From positions 1 to 53,094 of the forward strand of contig SXLB01000049.1 of assembly GCA_005777825.1 (NCBI GenBank): a stretch of DNA of 53,094 nt, given 5' to 3'. The notes under the pieces are model-generated. The model was not told where the DNA came from. It worked only from the letters and a program-made list of their open reading frames with translations, and ran no database searches. This DNA comes from Methylotenera sp. (GTDB taxonomy: Bacteria; Pseudomonadota; Gammaproteobacteria; Burkholderiales; Methylophilaceae). Made by a program: the position numbers and the translations under genes. This document shows, piece by piece, positions 26,711 through 37,516 of this stretch (position 1 is the stretch's first letter; each line of letters begins with the position of its first letter).

Positions 26711-28690
26711 TTAATCGGCGCTTGGTAATGCTAAGGTTTGCTGTTCAAACTTTGCCCGTCCAGGAATTTGCCCTAGCCGTGCTTTTAAACTTTGAATTTT
26801 AATACTGCTGTTTTCAGGCAGCAAACGTGGGGCGTATATTTGCGCATTGGCCATGACTTTTTGCACGTACAAGCGGGTTTCCGCATAAGGAATGCTTTCT
26901 ATGTAAATGGCCGCTTCCATGGGTTCGGCAGCCAACCACTCCTTGGCGCGGCTTGGGCCGGCATTGTAGCCGGCAGTGGCCATCACCGCTTGTCCCCCCA
27001 GCAAATCCAAGGCGTAGCGCATGTAATGCGTACCAAACGCTACATTGGTTGGCAGATCATGCAGCATGCTGTGGCTGTAATCGACTAGGCCTATGCGTTG
27101 TGCGACCCATTTCGCTGTCGTCGGCATGATTTGCATCAAGCCCGATGCCCCTACCCCGGATTTGGCAAAATGCATAAAATGGCTTTCCTGCCTAGCAATG
27201 CCATATACCCAGGCCTCGTCCAAGCCTGAATCTTTAGCGTAGTTACGAAATAAATCCCGGTAAGGCGTGGGATAGCGCAAAGCAAAATTGTGCGTGAATT
27301 TAGTGTCGTCCGCGGTATCTATAGCCAAGTCATACCACTTCTGACGCATGGCGTATTCTGCAGCCGCCAGCAATTGCTTATCGTCAAAACTTCGGGTCGC
27401 AGCCAACCATTCCACTTTACTTTCCCAGCGCAGGCCTATGCGTTGAAACTCCACCGCACGCTTAATGGCAGCATGGTTAGCCAAGGCGCTCAGCTCTTGC
27501 TCAGACACTTGGTAATCAAGGGCAGGACTGGCCATCACGCTATCCAACTCTTCGGCCGCCAACCAAGCGTAATAATGGCGCTCGCTGCCTAACTTACGAA
27601 ATAGGGCATGGGCTAGCGCAAGTTGTTCTGCAGACTTGGCCGCCGTCTCCTTAAGTGCACGCGCTTTCCAATAACGCCATGCGGCTTCATCGGCTTGTTT
27701 GGGCGACATGGCGACTATGCTTTGTAAAACAACAGGCCAATCTTGTGCGCGCAATGCCGCTCTGGTTTTCCAGGCCAATTGCTCCTCATTGAGGGCAGCG
27801 CCCTCGGCCAAAGCGTAATAACGCAAGGTCATGGGATCGTGTTTGCGCGCGGCATGGTAAGCCATGCGACCCCAAGCCACAGCGCGCTGATTCGCATCAA
27901 ATAAACCTTGCAGCTTATCTAGGATGGCGATGGCCTCATCGAGCTTAGTCCTGGCCAACTTATCCAGTGCATACAAATTCACTTCCACACCAAAGCGTGA
28001 TTTAAAGGAAACCGTTCTTTTTTCAAGCAACAGTTGCGGGGCTAAATCGGCACGATCCAGCCCTTTTAATGCGGCCGGATCGACATCAGGCAAGCGAGCC
28101 GTGATGTTTTTGGCTAGCGCTAGATTACCGTTAAGCAAAGCCAGACGCATCCTCGCCCATATGTCATCGTCGCTGAGCGCGCCGGTTTTTTGCAAGGCAT
28201 CAAACAAGGCCGTGCAAGCGCCGGGCAAATCACTGCTGCTTAACCACATGGCTTTGGCTGGGGCCGTCACATCCAGGTCTTTTAATTGCAAGTGACCCAA
28301 TAATGCATAGCACTGCACGGCTTTATCATCACCATAAAAAAAGGCCTGCTCATCAAAAAAGGCTTGCCAATTTTTTTGCTTGGCGAGCTTTTTTAACCAC
28401 TCGCCGCGCAAGCGATCGCTAAATGGCATGCTGCTGTATTGCGCTAGGAAATTTTGTACCTCTTCATCGCGCAGCTGTTCCAGTTTCAGCAACATCAGCC
28501 AATAGTCGGCATAAGGAGCCAGTAGGTATTGTTGATTTTTAAGCTGATTGACATCGTCCGCTAAGGCTTGCGCATTTTTATTGCTGTAAGCGAGCTTGGC
28601 ATGTTTAAACAAGGCTTCGTCGCTCATGGCCTTCACTTGGCCAGACAAGGATAAGGCGATCGCCACCATACAAAAGCGTATTAATTGCAT
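26711..28690 (-). CDS. slt: Soluble lytic murein transglycosylase
   Basis: Periplasmic enzyme cleaving peptidoglycan glycan strands to 1,6-anhydro ends. The 659 residues start with a signal peptide (to about GQVKA, residue 21). A long alpha-helical superhelix (U and L domains) follows, then the catalytic SLT domain (about 480-640). The catalytic Glu is in ARQESHFMHF, followed by GASGLMQIMPTTA and the AGYNAGPSR motif. The ATG at 28690 has AAGG 6 bases upstream; a longer frame to 28714 adds eight residues before the signal. It lies 40 bases after lpxC. Confidence 0.96.
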   Translation of the reverse strand: MQLIRFCMVAIALSLSGQVKAMSDEALFKHAKLAYSNKNAQALADDVNQLKNQQYLLAPYADYWLMLLKLEQLRDEEVQNFLAQYSSMPFSDRLRGEWLKKLAKQKNWQAFFDEQAFFYGDDKAVQCYALLGHLQLKDLDVTAPAKAMWLSSSDLPGACTALFDALQKTGALSDDDIWARMRLALLNGNLALAKNITARLPDVDPAALKGLDRADLAPQLLLEKRTVSFKSRFGVEVNLYALDKLARTKLDEAIAILDKLQGLFDANQRAVAWGRMAYHAARKHDPMTLRYYALAEGAALNEEQLAWKTRAALRAQDWPVVLQSIVAMSPKQADEAAWRYWKARALKETAAKSAEQLALAHALFRKLGSERHYYAWLAAEELDSVMASPALDYQVSEQELSALANHAAIKRAVEFQRIGLRWESKVEWLAATRSFDDKQLLAAAEYAMRQKWYDLAIDTADDTKFTHNFALRYPTPYRDLFRNYAKDSGLDEAWVYGIARQESHFMHFAKSGVGASGLMQIMPTTAKWVAQRIGLVDYSHSMLHDLPTNVAFGTHYMRYALDLLGGQAVMATAGYNAGPSRAKEWLAAEPMEAAIYIESIPYAETRLYVQKVMANAQIYAPRLLPENSSIKIQSLKARLGQIPGRAKFEQQTLALPSAD

Positions 28691-28730
28691 GGTGCGCCTT
28701 TGCAGCGTAAGCATAGACTGCGTTTGCGTA

Positions 28731-29660
28731 TTATTGTGCCGACAACCATGGGCCCGACCACTCTTGCGTTAAATAGTTAGCAGGCGCATCGGACAAGCGA
28801 TCAAAGCTATGGAACTCCCAGGCACTGGCATCCGCCATTAAAGCCCTGACCAATTGGTTGTTTAATCGATGACCCGATTTGTATGCGCTAAAGGCCCCCA
28901 GCAAAGGGTGGCCTAGCATGTAAATGTCGCCTATGGCATCCAAGGCCTTGTGTTTTACAAACTCGTTGTCATAACGTAAACCATCGGCATTCAGAATGCG
29001 GTATTCGTCCAGCACAATGGCATTGTCCAAGCTGCCGCCACGGGCATAGCCGTTGGAGCGCAAATACTCCACTTCATGCATAAAACCAAAGGTGCGCGCT
29101 CGACTAATGGCTTGCACGTAAGAGTCGGTGGCGAAGTCTATCGTCACCTGATTGAGTACACCCTCGAAAACTGGGTGATCGAAGGCGATGGTGAAATCCA
29201 CCTTAAACCCGTGGTAAGGCTCAAAGCGCACCCATTTATCGCCATCGATGATTTCAACGGGTTTTTTAATGCGTATGAATTTCTTACTGGCCGCTTGTTC
29301 GACTATACCGGCCTCACGCAATAAATAAATAAATGGCCCGGCACTGCCGTCCATAATCGGCATTTCAGCGGCATTGACTTCGACGTAGGCATTATCTATG
29401 CCTAATCCAGCTAAGGCGGACATGATGTGCTCAACGGTCGCGACGCGTACACCATCGACTTCGACCGCTGAGCACAAATGCGTGTCATTAACAGCAGTGG
29501 GGCTGGCCAAGATTTCATTGGGTTGAGGCAGATCAACCCGTTTGAAAACAATGCCCGTGTCAGCAGCAGCCGGGCGCAGGGTAAGAGTAACCTTTTCGCC
29601 GTTGTGCATACCAACACCGGTAGTGCTAATTGCTGTTTTTAATGTCCGTTGCTTCAACAT
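28731..29660 (-). CDS. lpxC: UDP-3-O-acyl-N-acetylglucosamine deacetylase
   Basis: Committed step of lipid A synthesis, a zinc amidase in the cytosol. The 309 residues are the standard length. The metal ligands are His78 (TVEHIMSAL), His237 and Asp241 ([10 protein letters not shown]); the general acid is His264 (KSGHRLNN). The N-terminus MLKQRTLK is as expected. It closes the dcw cluster after ftsZ with a 117-base gap that could hold its own promoter, although I see no clean hexamer pair. It has an aagggga stretch upstream. Confidence 0.98.
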   Translation of the reverse strand: MLKQRTLKTAISTTGVGMHNGEKVTLTLRPAAADTGIVFKRVDLPQPNEILASPTAVNDTHLCSAVEVDGVRVATVEHIMSALAGLGIDNAYVEVNAAEMPIMDGSAGPFIYLLREAGIVEQAASKKFIRIKKPVEIIDGDKWVRFEPYHGFKVDFTIAFDHPVFEGVLNQVTIDFATDSYVQAISRARTFGFMHEVEYLRSNGYARGGSLDNAIVLDEYRILNADGLRYDNEFVKHKALDAIGDIYMLGHPLLGAFSAYKSGHRLNNQLVRALMADASAWEFHSFDRLSDAPANYLTQEWSGPWLSAQ

Positions 29661-29777
29661 AGTCTAGCCATACCTAACCGTCTCCCCTTAAGTGCATTTT
29701 AGAGCTCAGCGTAGCAGCATAGTTGCAAGCGCAAACAAGCCTAGGTAAAACACCGTATAGGGTAGCCAATTAGGTCA

Positions 29778-30959
29778 TTAGTCGGCTTGTTTACGTAAAA
29801 AAGCCGGGATATCGTATTCTTCTACCCCAGACATTTTCATCGCCTCCACTTGCGCGCGACGGCTGTTCGAGCCGAACACCTGCGGCGCTTCATCCATGAC
29901 GGCGGTCTCGTAAGCATTCGTGCCGTTGGCATAAATAGGTTGGTTCGTGGTGCCATCACGCACAATTTGTTGCGGCACCAAAACTGGTTTTTGCGGCCTT
30001 CTACCTGCACCGGTTAAACCCGTGGCGACCATGGTCACACGCAATTCATCGCCCATGGTTTCATCAAACACGTTACCAACAATGACGGTGGCGTCATCGG
30101 CCGTGAAGGCTTTGATGGTGTTCATCACGTCGTAGTACTCTTTCATTTTGAACGAAGCAGAACTGGTGATGTTAACCAAAACGCCACGTGCGTTGGCCAA
30201 GTTGACGTCTTCCAACAAAGGACTGGCCACGGCTTGTTCAGCTGCGGTGCGAGCGCGATCTGGACCAGTGGCGATAGCTGAACCCATCATAGCCATGCCC
30301 ATCTCACCCATCACAGTGCGTACATCGGCAAAGTCGACGTTAACCAAACCTGGGCAATTGATGATTTCAGCAATACCAGACACCGCGTTATGCAATACGT
30401 CATTGGCCGCACTGAAGGCATCCAAGAAAGGCACGTCTTCACCCAACACTTCCATGAGTTTTTCATTAGGAATAACAATCAAGGAATCCACGTGTTTGGA
30501 CAATTCCTCTAAGCCTTCTATGGCGACTTTGGTACGTTTACCTTCGAAAACAAAAGGCTTAGTCACCACAGCCACGGTCAATATGCCCATTTCTTTTGCC
30601 ACTTGGGCAATCACCGGTGCTGCGCCCGTGCCGGTGCCACCACCCATGCCAGCAGTAATAAACAACATGTCTGCGCCATCGATTAATTCAGCAATGGCAT
30701 CTCGGTCTTCAAGCGCGGCTTCGCGACCAATTTCTGGTTTTGCGCCTGCGCCTAGGCCTTTAGTCATGGCCACGCCCATTTGCAATATGGTTTTTGCTTG
30801 GCTTTTCTTCAGCGCCTGTATGTCGGTATTGGCGCATATAAACTCCACGCCCCCAACATTTTTTTCTATCATGTGCGCCACGGCATTGCCACCGCAACCA
30901 CCCACGCCTATTACTTTAATGACGGCTTCTTGCGAACTTCTTTCCATAATTTCAAACAT
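29778..30959 (-). CDS. ftsZ: Cell division protein FtsZ
   Basis: Tubulin-like GTPase forming the division ring. The 393 residues include the tubulin signature GGGTGTGAAPVIA, the T7-loop region NVDFADVRTVM, a variable linker from about 320, and the conserved C-terminal peptide EEYDIPAFLRKQAD, which binds FtsA and other ring partners. A good ribosome site (agaggag) precedes ATG 30959. It sits 120 bases after ftsA, a gap long enough for an extra promoter. Confidence 0.99.
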   Translation of the reverse strand: MFEIMERSSQEAVIKVIGVGGCGGNAVAHMIEKNVGGVEFICANTDIQALKKSQAKTILQMGVAMTKGLGAGAKPEIGREAALEDRDAIAELIDGADMLFITAGMGGGTGTGAAPVIAQVAKEMGILTVAVVTKPFVFEGKRTKVAIEGLEELSKHVDSLIVIPNEKLMEVLGEDVPFLDAFSAANDVLHNAVSGIAEIINCPGLVNVDFADVRTVMGEMGMAMMGSAIATGPDRARTAAEQAVASPLLEDVNLANARGVLVNITSSASFKMKEYYDVMNTIKAFTADDATVIVGNVFDETMGDELRVTMVATGLTGAGRRPQKPVLVPQQIVRDGTTNQPIYANGTNAYETAVMDEAPQVFGSNSRRAQVEAMKMSGVEEYDIPAFLRKQAD

Positions 30960-31079
30960 AGTGTATCTCCTCTTTTTTTAAAAAATAGTGCGATTCTCGG
31001 CTACTGCACTTAGTTTCTGCGCTTTACTAAGCCAGCTCCTACCTGCCTAGAACCACCCTCCCTAGCGTTTACTACTAAA

Positions 31080-32318
31080 CTAAAAATTACCTTGAAACCA
31101 ACTCTTCATTTTTTCCATCATGCGGCCAAATGAACCGGATTCCATTTGCCCGGTTAAATGCCGCTCTAATTGCTGCTTACCCATTAAAACCAAGCCCACG
31201 CCTGTGGCATAACGCGGGTTACCCACCACTTCTGATAAGCCGCCTACATACCGTGGCAAGCCCATGCGCACTGGCATATGGAATATTTCCTCGCCCAATT
31301 CCACCATGCCACGCATCATGGCAGAGCCACCGGTAATGACGATGCCAGAGGCAATCATTTCTTCCATGCCACTGCGACGCAATTCGTTCAAGACCATTTC
31401 ATAGAGCTCCACCACCCGCGGTTCCAATACTTCGGCCAAGGTTTGCACAGACAATTGACGCGGTTCACGGCCATCCACACCCGGCACTTCTACCGTTTCG
31501 CGCGAGTCGGCCAATTGGCGTAGGGCGCAACCGTATTTAACTTTGATGTCTTCGGCCGATTGGGTGGGGGTGCGAAACGCCACCGCCACGTCGTTGGTCA
31601 TTTGATCCCCAGCAATCGCCACCACCGCGGTGTGGCGTATCGCGCCTTGTTTAAACACGGCAATGTCCGTCGTGCCGCCGCCTATGTCCACTAAGCACAC
31701 GCCCAGTTCTTTTTCGTCTTCGGTTAACACAGCCATGCTGGATGCCAATGGTTGCAAGATCAAATCGCTGACTTCTATGCCACAGCGCTTGATGCACTTA
31801 ACGATGTTTTGTGCAGCGGCCACGGCACCGGTCACGATGTGGACTTTCGCTTCCAGCCTCATGCCACTCATACCCAGCGGTTCACGCACGTCTTCTTGAC
31901 CGTCGATGATGTAATCCTGCGTCAATATATGCAAAATTTGTTGATCAGCCGGCAAGGCAATCGCACGTGCTGTCTCTATCACCCTATCCACGTCCATTTG
32001 TGATACTTCGGCGTCTTTAATTTTCACCATGCCGTGTGAATTTAGACTCTTGATATGGCTGCCAGCAATACCGGTATAGACATTATTGATTTTGCAATCG
32101 GCCATCAGCTCTGCTTCTTCAAGCGCACGCTGTATCGATTGCATGGTCGACTCAATGTTGATTACCACGCCTTTTTTCAGACCGCGGGAAATATGCTGGC
32201 CGAGGCCTATCACTTTTACCGTGCCCTCTGGCTGCAGCTCAGCAACGATGGCGACAATTTTTGATGTGCCTATGTCTAAGCCCACTATTAAATTTTTATC
32301 TTCTCTAACTCTACTCAT
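31080..32318 (-). CDS. ftsA: Cell division protein FtsA
   Basis: Actin-fold ATPase that anchors FtsZ filaments to the membrane. The 412 residues begin with the phosphate-1 motif VGLDIGTSKIVAIVAE. LVDIGGGTTDIAVF (phosphate 2) and GIVITGGSAMMRG (adenosine motif) follow. The C-terminal MEKMKSWFQGNF is the amphipathic membrane-targeting helix. aaggag precedes the ATG at 32318. It lies 18 bases after ftsQ. Confidence 0.98.
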   Translation of the reverse strand: MSRVREDKNLIVGLDIGTSKIVAIVAELQPEGTVKVIGLGQHISRGLKKGVVINIESTMQSIQRALEEAELMADCKINNVYTGIAGSHIKSLNSHGMVKIKDAEVSQMDVDRVIETARAIALPADQQILHILTQDYIIDGQEDVREPLGMSGMRLEAKVHIVTGAVAAAQNIVKCIKRCGIEVSDLILQPLASSMAVLTEDEKELGVCLVDIGGGTTDIAVFKQGAIRHTAVVAIAGDQMTNDVAVAFRTPTQSAEDIKVKYGCALRQLADSRETVEVPGVDGREPRQLSVQTLAEVLEPRVVELYEMVLNELRRSGMEEMIASGIVITGGSAMMRGMVELGEEIFHMPVRMGLPRYVGGLSEVVGNPRYATGVGLVLMGKQQLERHLTGQMESGSFGRMMEKMKSWFQGNF

Positions 32319-32336
32319 TGCTTACTCCTTCATCGT

Positions 32337-33182
32337 TCATGCACGGCTCACGGTAGCTTGTTTCTTGCTAGGGCCAGATTGATGGCTCTTAGCATTGGGT
32401 TGACTGGATTTCTTCGCAGCTTGGCTGCTAGGTGTATTGGGTGACAGCGATTTAGTCTCGGCTGCGGCAGGGCGTGTCGCACCAGCCGCAAACGGCTTAC
32501 GCACGGCAAAGCCATTGGGATAACGCAAATCGGCGTAGCCCACTTTCATGTTCAAGCTGGCAATAGTGTGGCGATAAACCCGGACAAATTTATCCAAACG
32601 CGCGGCCACGTCCACCCGTCCTAACTCAATGACCATGCCGTTAGTGGTCGTTACTTGCCAAGCCCGCCTTGGGCTAAGCGCCAAGGTGGCAATCCTTAAA
32701 TCGGCCATTTTCAAACTTTTGCTCACTTCCATGTATTGCGATGCCACTTCTATGACACCGTCCCCGGGGCCTAAAAACACGTGCAGTTCCTTATTGGTGG
32801 CCGCATAAAATAATTCGCCATGGGTATTGACCAAGGCAATGTTGCCCCACCTGGCCAAGGCTTGGTGTTCTTCTATCACCACTTCCAATTTATCCGGCCA
32901 ACGACGACGCAAACTGACGTTGCGCGCCCACGGTAATTTTTTAAATGCATTGCGCGCCTTAATTAAATCCAAGGTAAAAAAATTACCCTTTAAATGCTTG
33001 GCCACGATTAACTTCACCTGCTCACGATTAACATGATTCAACTGCCCCTCAACCACCACTTCACGTAAAGGGAAAATGGGCAAATGCACCACGGCAAACA
33101 AAGCCGCGTAAAGCATTGCCACTAAACTGATGGCCAATAAGCTATTGGCCAACCAATTTAACCATGTAGGCTTATCCCACAT
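32337..33182 (-). CDS. ftsQ: Cell division protein FtsQ with a basic C-terminal tail
   Basis: Bitopic divisome protein that links FtsB/FtsL to the septum. It has 281 residues from ATG 33182: a cytoplasmic N-terminus, one TM segment (about 14-34), a POTRA domain ([15 protein letters not shown]) and the beta domain ending near YPNGFAVR. The last 50 or so residues are low-complexity, rich in Ala, Ser, Lys, Gln and Pro ([15 protein letters not shown]), and look disordered. The chosen start overlaps the ddl stop by 11 bases; a further in-frame ATG at 33218 lies deeper in ddl. Confidence 0.95.
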   Translation of the reverse strand: MWDKPTWLNWLANSLLAISLVAMLYAALFAVVHLPIFPLREVVVEGQLNHVNREQVKLIVAKHLKGNFFTLDLIKARNAFKKLPWARNVSLRRRWPDKLEVVIEEHQALARWGNIALVNTHGELFYAATNKELHVFLGPGDGVIEVASQYMEVSKSLKMADLRIATLALSPRRAWQVTTTNGMVIELGRVDVAARLDKFVRVYRHTIASLNMKVGYADLRYPNGFAVRKPFAAGATRPAAAETKSLSPNTPSSQAAKKSSQPNAKSHQSGPSKKQATVSRA

Positions 33183-34092
33183 TGGCTGACTCCAATATGC
33201 GCAGCACCAATTGCTCAAAACTGATACCGGCTGCCTTAGCCGCCATGGGTACCAAACTGTGATCGGTCATGCCTGGGCTGCTGTTCACTTCCAGGAAATA
33301 GTGCTGGCCATTTTCATCCATTAAGAAATCCACTCGGCCCCAGCCGCTGCAGCCTAAGGCTTGAAACGCGGCTATAGCCTCTTGCTGAATCAAGGCTTCT
33401 TTTTCAGGCGATAAACCGCAAGGACATAAATACTCGGTGTCGTCACGCAAGTACTTAGCCTCGTAATCGTAAAATTCGTTTTTTGGCACGATGCGGACTA
33501 TAGGCAGCGCCTGCAAACCCTGTTTGGCATCAGCCAAGATACCCACGGTGTATTCGCCGCCACCGACAAATTTCTCGGCCAGCACCAAAGGATCGGCTTT
33601 GGCCGCCAAGGCATAGGCCGCTGCCAAATCGCCCGCGCGCTTCACTTTGCTGATGCCTATGCTAGAGCCTTCATTGGCCGGCTTCACAAATAAGGGCAAA
33701 CCCAATTTCTTTTCTATGGCGGCAAAATCCGTGTTCGCATTGAGCAAGTCAAAATCCGGGGTCACTATGCCCATGGCGCGCCATAGCAATTTGCTACGCC
33801 ATTTATCCATGCCTATGGCCGAGGCCATCACGCCACTGCCGGTATAAGGAATGTTCATCAGCTCCAAGGCCCCTTGTATGCAACCGTCCTCACCAAAGCG
33901 ACCGTGTAAATTAATGAATACCCGATCGAATTGTTCCAAGTCGTGCAAAGGCAGATCGCGTGGGTCAAAGCCCTGCGCGTCTATGCCTTGTGCTTGCAAA
34001 GCGGCTAGCACGGCGGCACCGCTTTTGAGTGAGACCTCACGTTCAGCGGACCGCCCACCAAGCAATACCGCTACTTTGCCGAATTTACGCAT
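33172..34092 (-). CDS. ddl: D-alanine--D-alanine ligase (DdlB)
   Basis: ATP-grasp enzyme making the D-Ala-D-Ala dipeptide for peptidoglycan in the cytosol. The 306 residues show the N-terminal [14 protein letters not shown], the [19 protein letters not shown]/substrate loop, and the metal-binding [17 protein letters not shown]. aggag precedes ATG 34092. It is the second-last mur gene before ftsQ in the cluster and overlaps ftsQ by 11 bases. Confidence 0.98.
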   Translation of the reverse strand: MRKFGKVAVLLGGRSAEREVSLKSGAAVLAALQAQGIDAQGFDPRDLPLHDLEQFDRVFINLHGRFGEDGCIQGALELMNIPYTGSGVMASAIGMDKWRSKLLWRAMGIVTPDFDLLNANTDFAAIEKKLGLPLFVKPANEGSSIGISKVKRAGDLAAAYALAAKADPLVLAEKFVGGGEYTVGILADAKQGLQALPIVRIVPKNEFYDYEAKYLRDDTEYLCPCGLSPEKEALIQQEAIAAFQALGCSGWGRVDFLMDENGQHYFLEVNSSPGMTDHSLVPMAAKAAGISFEQLVLRILESANVG

Positions 34093-34136
34093 GCCCCACT
34101 CCTGCTTGTGCCACTGCGGCTTTTTTTATCAATGCA

Positions 34137-35033
34137 TTAAACATAATCACCTATTACTTTCACTTCTTGCTGTAAGGCCACACCAAACTTTTCCAACACC
34201 GTATCGTGCATGTGCTTAATTAACAGCTCTATATCCAAAGCCGTGGCGCCACCGATGTTGACTATAAAATTCGCGTGCTTTTCCGACACCTGTGCGCCAC
34301 CTATCAAATAGCCTTTTAAGCCACAGGCCTCAATTAAACGCGCCGCGTAGTCGCCCTCTGGGTTTCTGAAAGTCGAGCCGGCACTGGGTAAATTAAGCGG
34401 TTGCGAGGCCAAACGACTGGCCAATAAATCCTTAATTTTTTGCGCGGCCACTTCCGCATCGCCGGCCTCAAACTTTAACCACGCCGCCACAAACCATTCG
34501 CCCTGCACCGGCATGCTGATGTGCCGGTAGCTGGCAACAAACTCCTGGGCCGAGCGCGTATTAAGCTCACCATGGCGATTAATGGTGATGACGCTGTCAA
34601 CCGCATCCCAAGTCTCCCAGCCATAGCACCCGGCATTCATGGCTAAAGCGCCGCCTAAGGTGCCGGGTATGCCGGCAAAAAACTCCGCCCCTTGGCGGCT
34701 TTGTTTGGCACAAAATTTTGCCAATTTGCCACAAGTCACACCCGATTCCGCGTAGATCAAATCGCCTTCCACATGCATGTCCGTTAACACGTTATGCATG
34801 GACACCACGGTCGCGCGTAAGCCGCCATCCCTCACCAACAAATTCGAACCCAAGCCAACAAAATGAATGGGCTGCTGATCGCCTACTTGCTGTAAAAAGG
34901 CACGTAAATCGGCCAAATCCACTGGTATGTACAATTGATCGGCAAGGCCGCCCACACGCCAGCTAGTGTGCTTGGACATGGGTTCATTTTGCAGCAGCTT
35001 GCCGGCCAATGGATGGGTGCTTGTCGCTTGCAT
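34137..35033 (-). CDS. murB: UDP-N-acetylenolpyruvoylglucosamine reductase, type II
   Basis: FAD enzyme reducing the enolpyruvyl group to give UDP-MurNAc. At 298 residues it belongs to the shorter type II group rather than the 342-residue E. coli type I form. HTSWRVGG, GLGSNLLVRDGG (FAD binding), GIPGTLGGALAMNAG and the catalytic serine segment SAGSTFRNPEGDYA, GGAQVSEKHANFI are visible. It starts 3 bases after murC and is followed by ddl after 44 bases. Confidence 0.97.
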   Translation of the reverse strand: MQATSTHPLAGKLLQNEPMSKHTSWRVGGLADQLYIPVDLADLRAFLQQVGDQQPIHFVGLGSNLLVRDGGLRATVVSMHNVLTDMHVEGDLIYAESGVTCGKLAKFCAKQSRQGAEFFAGIPGTLGGALAMNAGCYGWETWDAVDSVITINRHGELNTRSAQEFVASYRHISMPVQGEWFVAAWLKFEAGDAEVAAQKIKDLLASRLASQPLNLPSAGSTFRNPEGDYAARLIEACGLKGYLIGGAQVSEKHANFIVNIGGATALDIELLIKHMHDTVLEKFGVALQQEVKVIGDYV

Positions 35034-35036
35034 GCC

Positions 35037-36455
35037 TTAAACGCTCTCCATCGCTAGGGTGCGGGTCTTAGCCGCCACTTGTCCAATTGAGCCGGCACCC
35101 ATGACGATGATTACATCCTGGTCTTGGGCGATGGCCAATATGGCACTGGGCAAGGCATCGGTCGATTCAACAAAAACTGGCTCCACTTTTGCCGCCAAAC
35201 GCACCGAACGCATTAAAGTGCGCGTATCGGCCGCGACTATAGGCGTTTCACCGGCGGCATACACCTCGGTTAACAAAATCGCGTCGGCGCTGGATAAGAC
35301 CCGTACAAAATCTTCAAAGCAATCGCGAGTGCGCGTGTAGCGATGTGGCTGAAACGCTAACACCAAGCGTCGACCTGGAAATGCCGCCCGGGCCGCAGCA
35401 ATCACCGCTTGCATTTCAACCGGGTGGTGACCGTAATCGTCAATTAGGGTGAAACTGCCCGCTTTGCGCTTATCCGTCGCCGCTAGCGGCACCTCGCCGT
35501 AGCGTTCAAAACGGCGGCCCACGCCTTTAAAGTCTTTTAAGGCTTTGATCATGGCCGCATCCGGCACATTCAATTCACTGGCGATAGCAATCGCTGCCAA
35601 GGCATTCAGCACATAATGCTTACCCGGCAAGTTGAGGGTTACGTCCATTTCCGTGGTCACGCCATTTATGCGTTGCACGGTAAAATGCATTTTTCCGGCA
35701 TCGGCCTTGACGTTAATCGCTCTAACTTTTGCCGCCTCGCTAAAGCCATAGGTCATCACCGGCTTGGTCACCCTAGGTAAAATTTGCCGGATATTGGCGT
35801 CGTCTATGCACACCACCGCCATGCCCCAAAACGGCAACTGCTGTAGGAATTCCAAAAAAGCGCTCTTTAGCTTATCAAAGCTGTGCTCATAGGTTTCCAT
35901 GTGATCTTGGTCGATATTGGTCACGACCGCCATCACCGGCGTCAAGTGTAAGAATGACGCGTCCGACTCATCCGCTTCGGCGACAATGTATTCACCAGTG
36001 CCCAATTTTGCATTGGCATTAGCGGCCTCTAATTTGCCGCCTATGACGTAGGTAGGGTCCATGCCGGCTTCGGCTAAAATACTGGCAATCAAGCTGGTGG
36101 TGGTGGTCTTGCCGTGGGTGCCGGCCACCGCGATGCCCTGTCTAAAACGCATCAATTCTGCCAACATCAGTGCCCGTGGCACCACCGGTATATTTTTCAA
36201 TCTGGCGGCCTTAACCTCTGGGTTGGCTTCATTCACCGCGCTGGACACCACTACCACGTCGGCTGCCCCTAGATTTTCTGCTGCGTGGCCTTGGTAAACG
36301 GTGGCACCGAAATCCGTCAAACGCTTGGTCGTGGCATTGACCGCCAAATCCGACCCGCTGACAGTGAAATCTAAATTAATCAGCACTTCGGCAATCCCAC
36401 TCATGCCCGAGCCGGCAATGCCGACAAAATGGATGTTTTTGACTTTATGTTTCAT
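35037..36455 (-). CDS. murC: UDP-N-acetylmuramate--L-alanine ligase
   Basis: First amino-acid ligase of the peptidoglycan stem peptide; adds L-Ala to UDP-MurNAc using ATP. The 472 residues run from ATG 36455, which overlaps the murG stop by 4 bases (ATGA). A frame to 36473 is less likely. Visible motifs are the N-terminal [17 protein letters not shown], the P-loop [23 protein letters not shown] and [10 protein letters not shown]. Confidence 0.98.
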   Translation of the reverse strand: MKHKVKNIHFVGIAGSGMSGIAEVLINLDFTVSGSDLAVNATTKRLTDFGATVYQGHAAENLGAADVVVVSSAVNEANPEVKAARLKNIPVVPRALMLAELMRFRQGIAVAGTHGKTTTTSLIASILAEAGMDPTYVIGGKLEAANANAKLGTGEYIVAEADESDASFLHLTPVMAVVTNIDQDHMETYEHSFDKLKSAFLEFLQQLPFWGMAVVCIDDANIRQILPRVTKPVMTYGFSEAAKVRAINVKADAGKMHFTVQRINGVTTEMDVTLNLPGKHYVLNALAAIAIASELNVPDAAMIKALKDFKGVGRRFERYGEVPLAATDKRKAGSFTLIDDYGHHPVEMQAVIAAARAAFPGRRLVLAFQPHRYTRTRDCFEDFVRVLSSADAILLTEVYAAGETPIVAADTRTLMRSVRLAAKVEPVFVESTDALPSAILAIAQDQDVIIVMGAGSIGQVAAKTRTLAMESV

Positions 36456-37516
36456 GCTGCCAGCTCCATGCAAATGCTTGCCACTTTAGTCGTCGCCTCG
36501 GGCATGCCTAAGCTTCTGGCTTTTATGGCCATGTTCAGGCATTGCTCGCGCGTCATGCCTTGCAACAAGGCCGCTACTTTATCCACGGTGAATTCGGCTT
36601 GCGGTATCAGCAGTGCTGCGCCGGCATCGGATAAATAATGCGCATTGCCGGTTTGATGGTCGTCCACGGCGTGTGGAAAAGGCACCAACAAGCTGGCGAC
36701 CCCGGCGGCGGATAACTCGGCCACGGTTAAGGCGCCGGCTCGGCAAATAAGCAAGTCCGCCCAAGCATACATGGCGGCCATGTCGTCGATGAAAGCCTTA
36801 GGCTCGGCCTCCACTGCCAGTTGCTGATAGCGCTGCGTTAAATTCGCTATGTGTTTTTCGCCGGCTTGGTGCACCACGATGGGCCTAGTCTTTTTATCCA
36901 ATTGGGCCAAAGCCGAAGGCAACACTTCGTTTAATGCCTGCGCGCCTAAGCTGCCTCCCACTACCAGCAGACGCAATGGGCCACGCCGCCCTTTTGTTCG
37001 CTTGGCCGGTTCCGCTATAGCGCATATGTCTGCCCGCACCGGGTTGCCTAGCAACAGCGCTTTAACGCCAAATGCGGCGGGAAAAGCCGCCAGAACTTTA
37101 TTCGCTAGCGGCGCTAATACTTTGTTGGTCAAACCGGCCACGGAATTTTGCTCATGAATCACCAATGGCTTGCCTAATAGTTTAGCCATTAAGCCACCAG
37201 GAAACGCGGCAAAACCGCCCATGCCCAACACCACATCAGGGTGATGCTGACGCATGGCCTGCGCACTCTGACCAAACGCTATAAGTAATTTAAAGGGCAA
37301 TAGCAACCAGCCTAGGTAGCCTTTGCCACGCACACCGCGCATGCTGATCATGGCTTTTTGGTAGGGTTTATTGGCAATCAAGCGGTTTTCCATGCCGCCC
37401 TCGGTGCACAACCAAACAATCTTCCAGCCCTGCGCCAACAAGGCATCCGCCACCGCCATCGCTGGGTAAACATGCCCGCCTGTGCCACCTGCCATGACCA
37501 TTAGTGTTTTACTCAT
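36452..37516 (-). CDS. murG: MurG N-acetylglucosaminyltransferase
   Basis: Transfers GlcNAc to lipid I to give lipid II at the inner face of the membrane. The 354 residues carry the GT-B N-terminal glycine loop [27 protein letters not shown], and the donor-site region [25 protein letters not shown]. It overlaps ftsW upstream and murC downstream by 4 bases each. Confidence 0.98.
   Translation of the reverse strand: MSKTLMVMAGGTGGHVYPAMAVADALLAQGWKIVWLCTEGGMENRLIANKPYQKAMISMRGVRGKGYLGWLLLPFKLLIAFGQSAQAMRQHHPDVVLGMGGFAAFPGGLMAKLLGKPLVIHEQNSVAGLTNKVLAPLANKVLAAFPAAFGVKALLLGNPVRADICAIAEPAKRTKGRRGPLRLLVVGGSLGAQALNEVLPSALAQLDKKTRPIVVHQAGEKHIANLTQRYQQLAVEAEPKAFIDDMAAMYAWADLLICRAGALTVAELSAAGVASLLVPFPHAVDDHQTGNAHYLSDAGAALLIPQAEFTVDKVAALLQGMTREQCLNMAIKARSLGMPEATTKVASICMELAA

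Noticed and set aside
30148-30981. 277-codon plus-strand open frame
   Set aside because: Exactly antisense to ftsZ; the Ser/Thr/Pro/Met-rich composition is a mirror of the ftsZ codons and there are no protein motifs.
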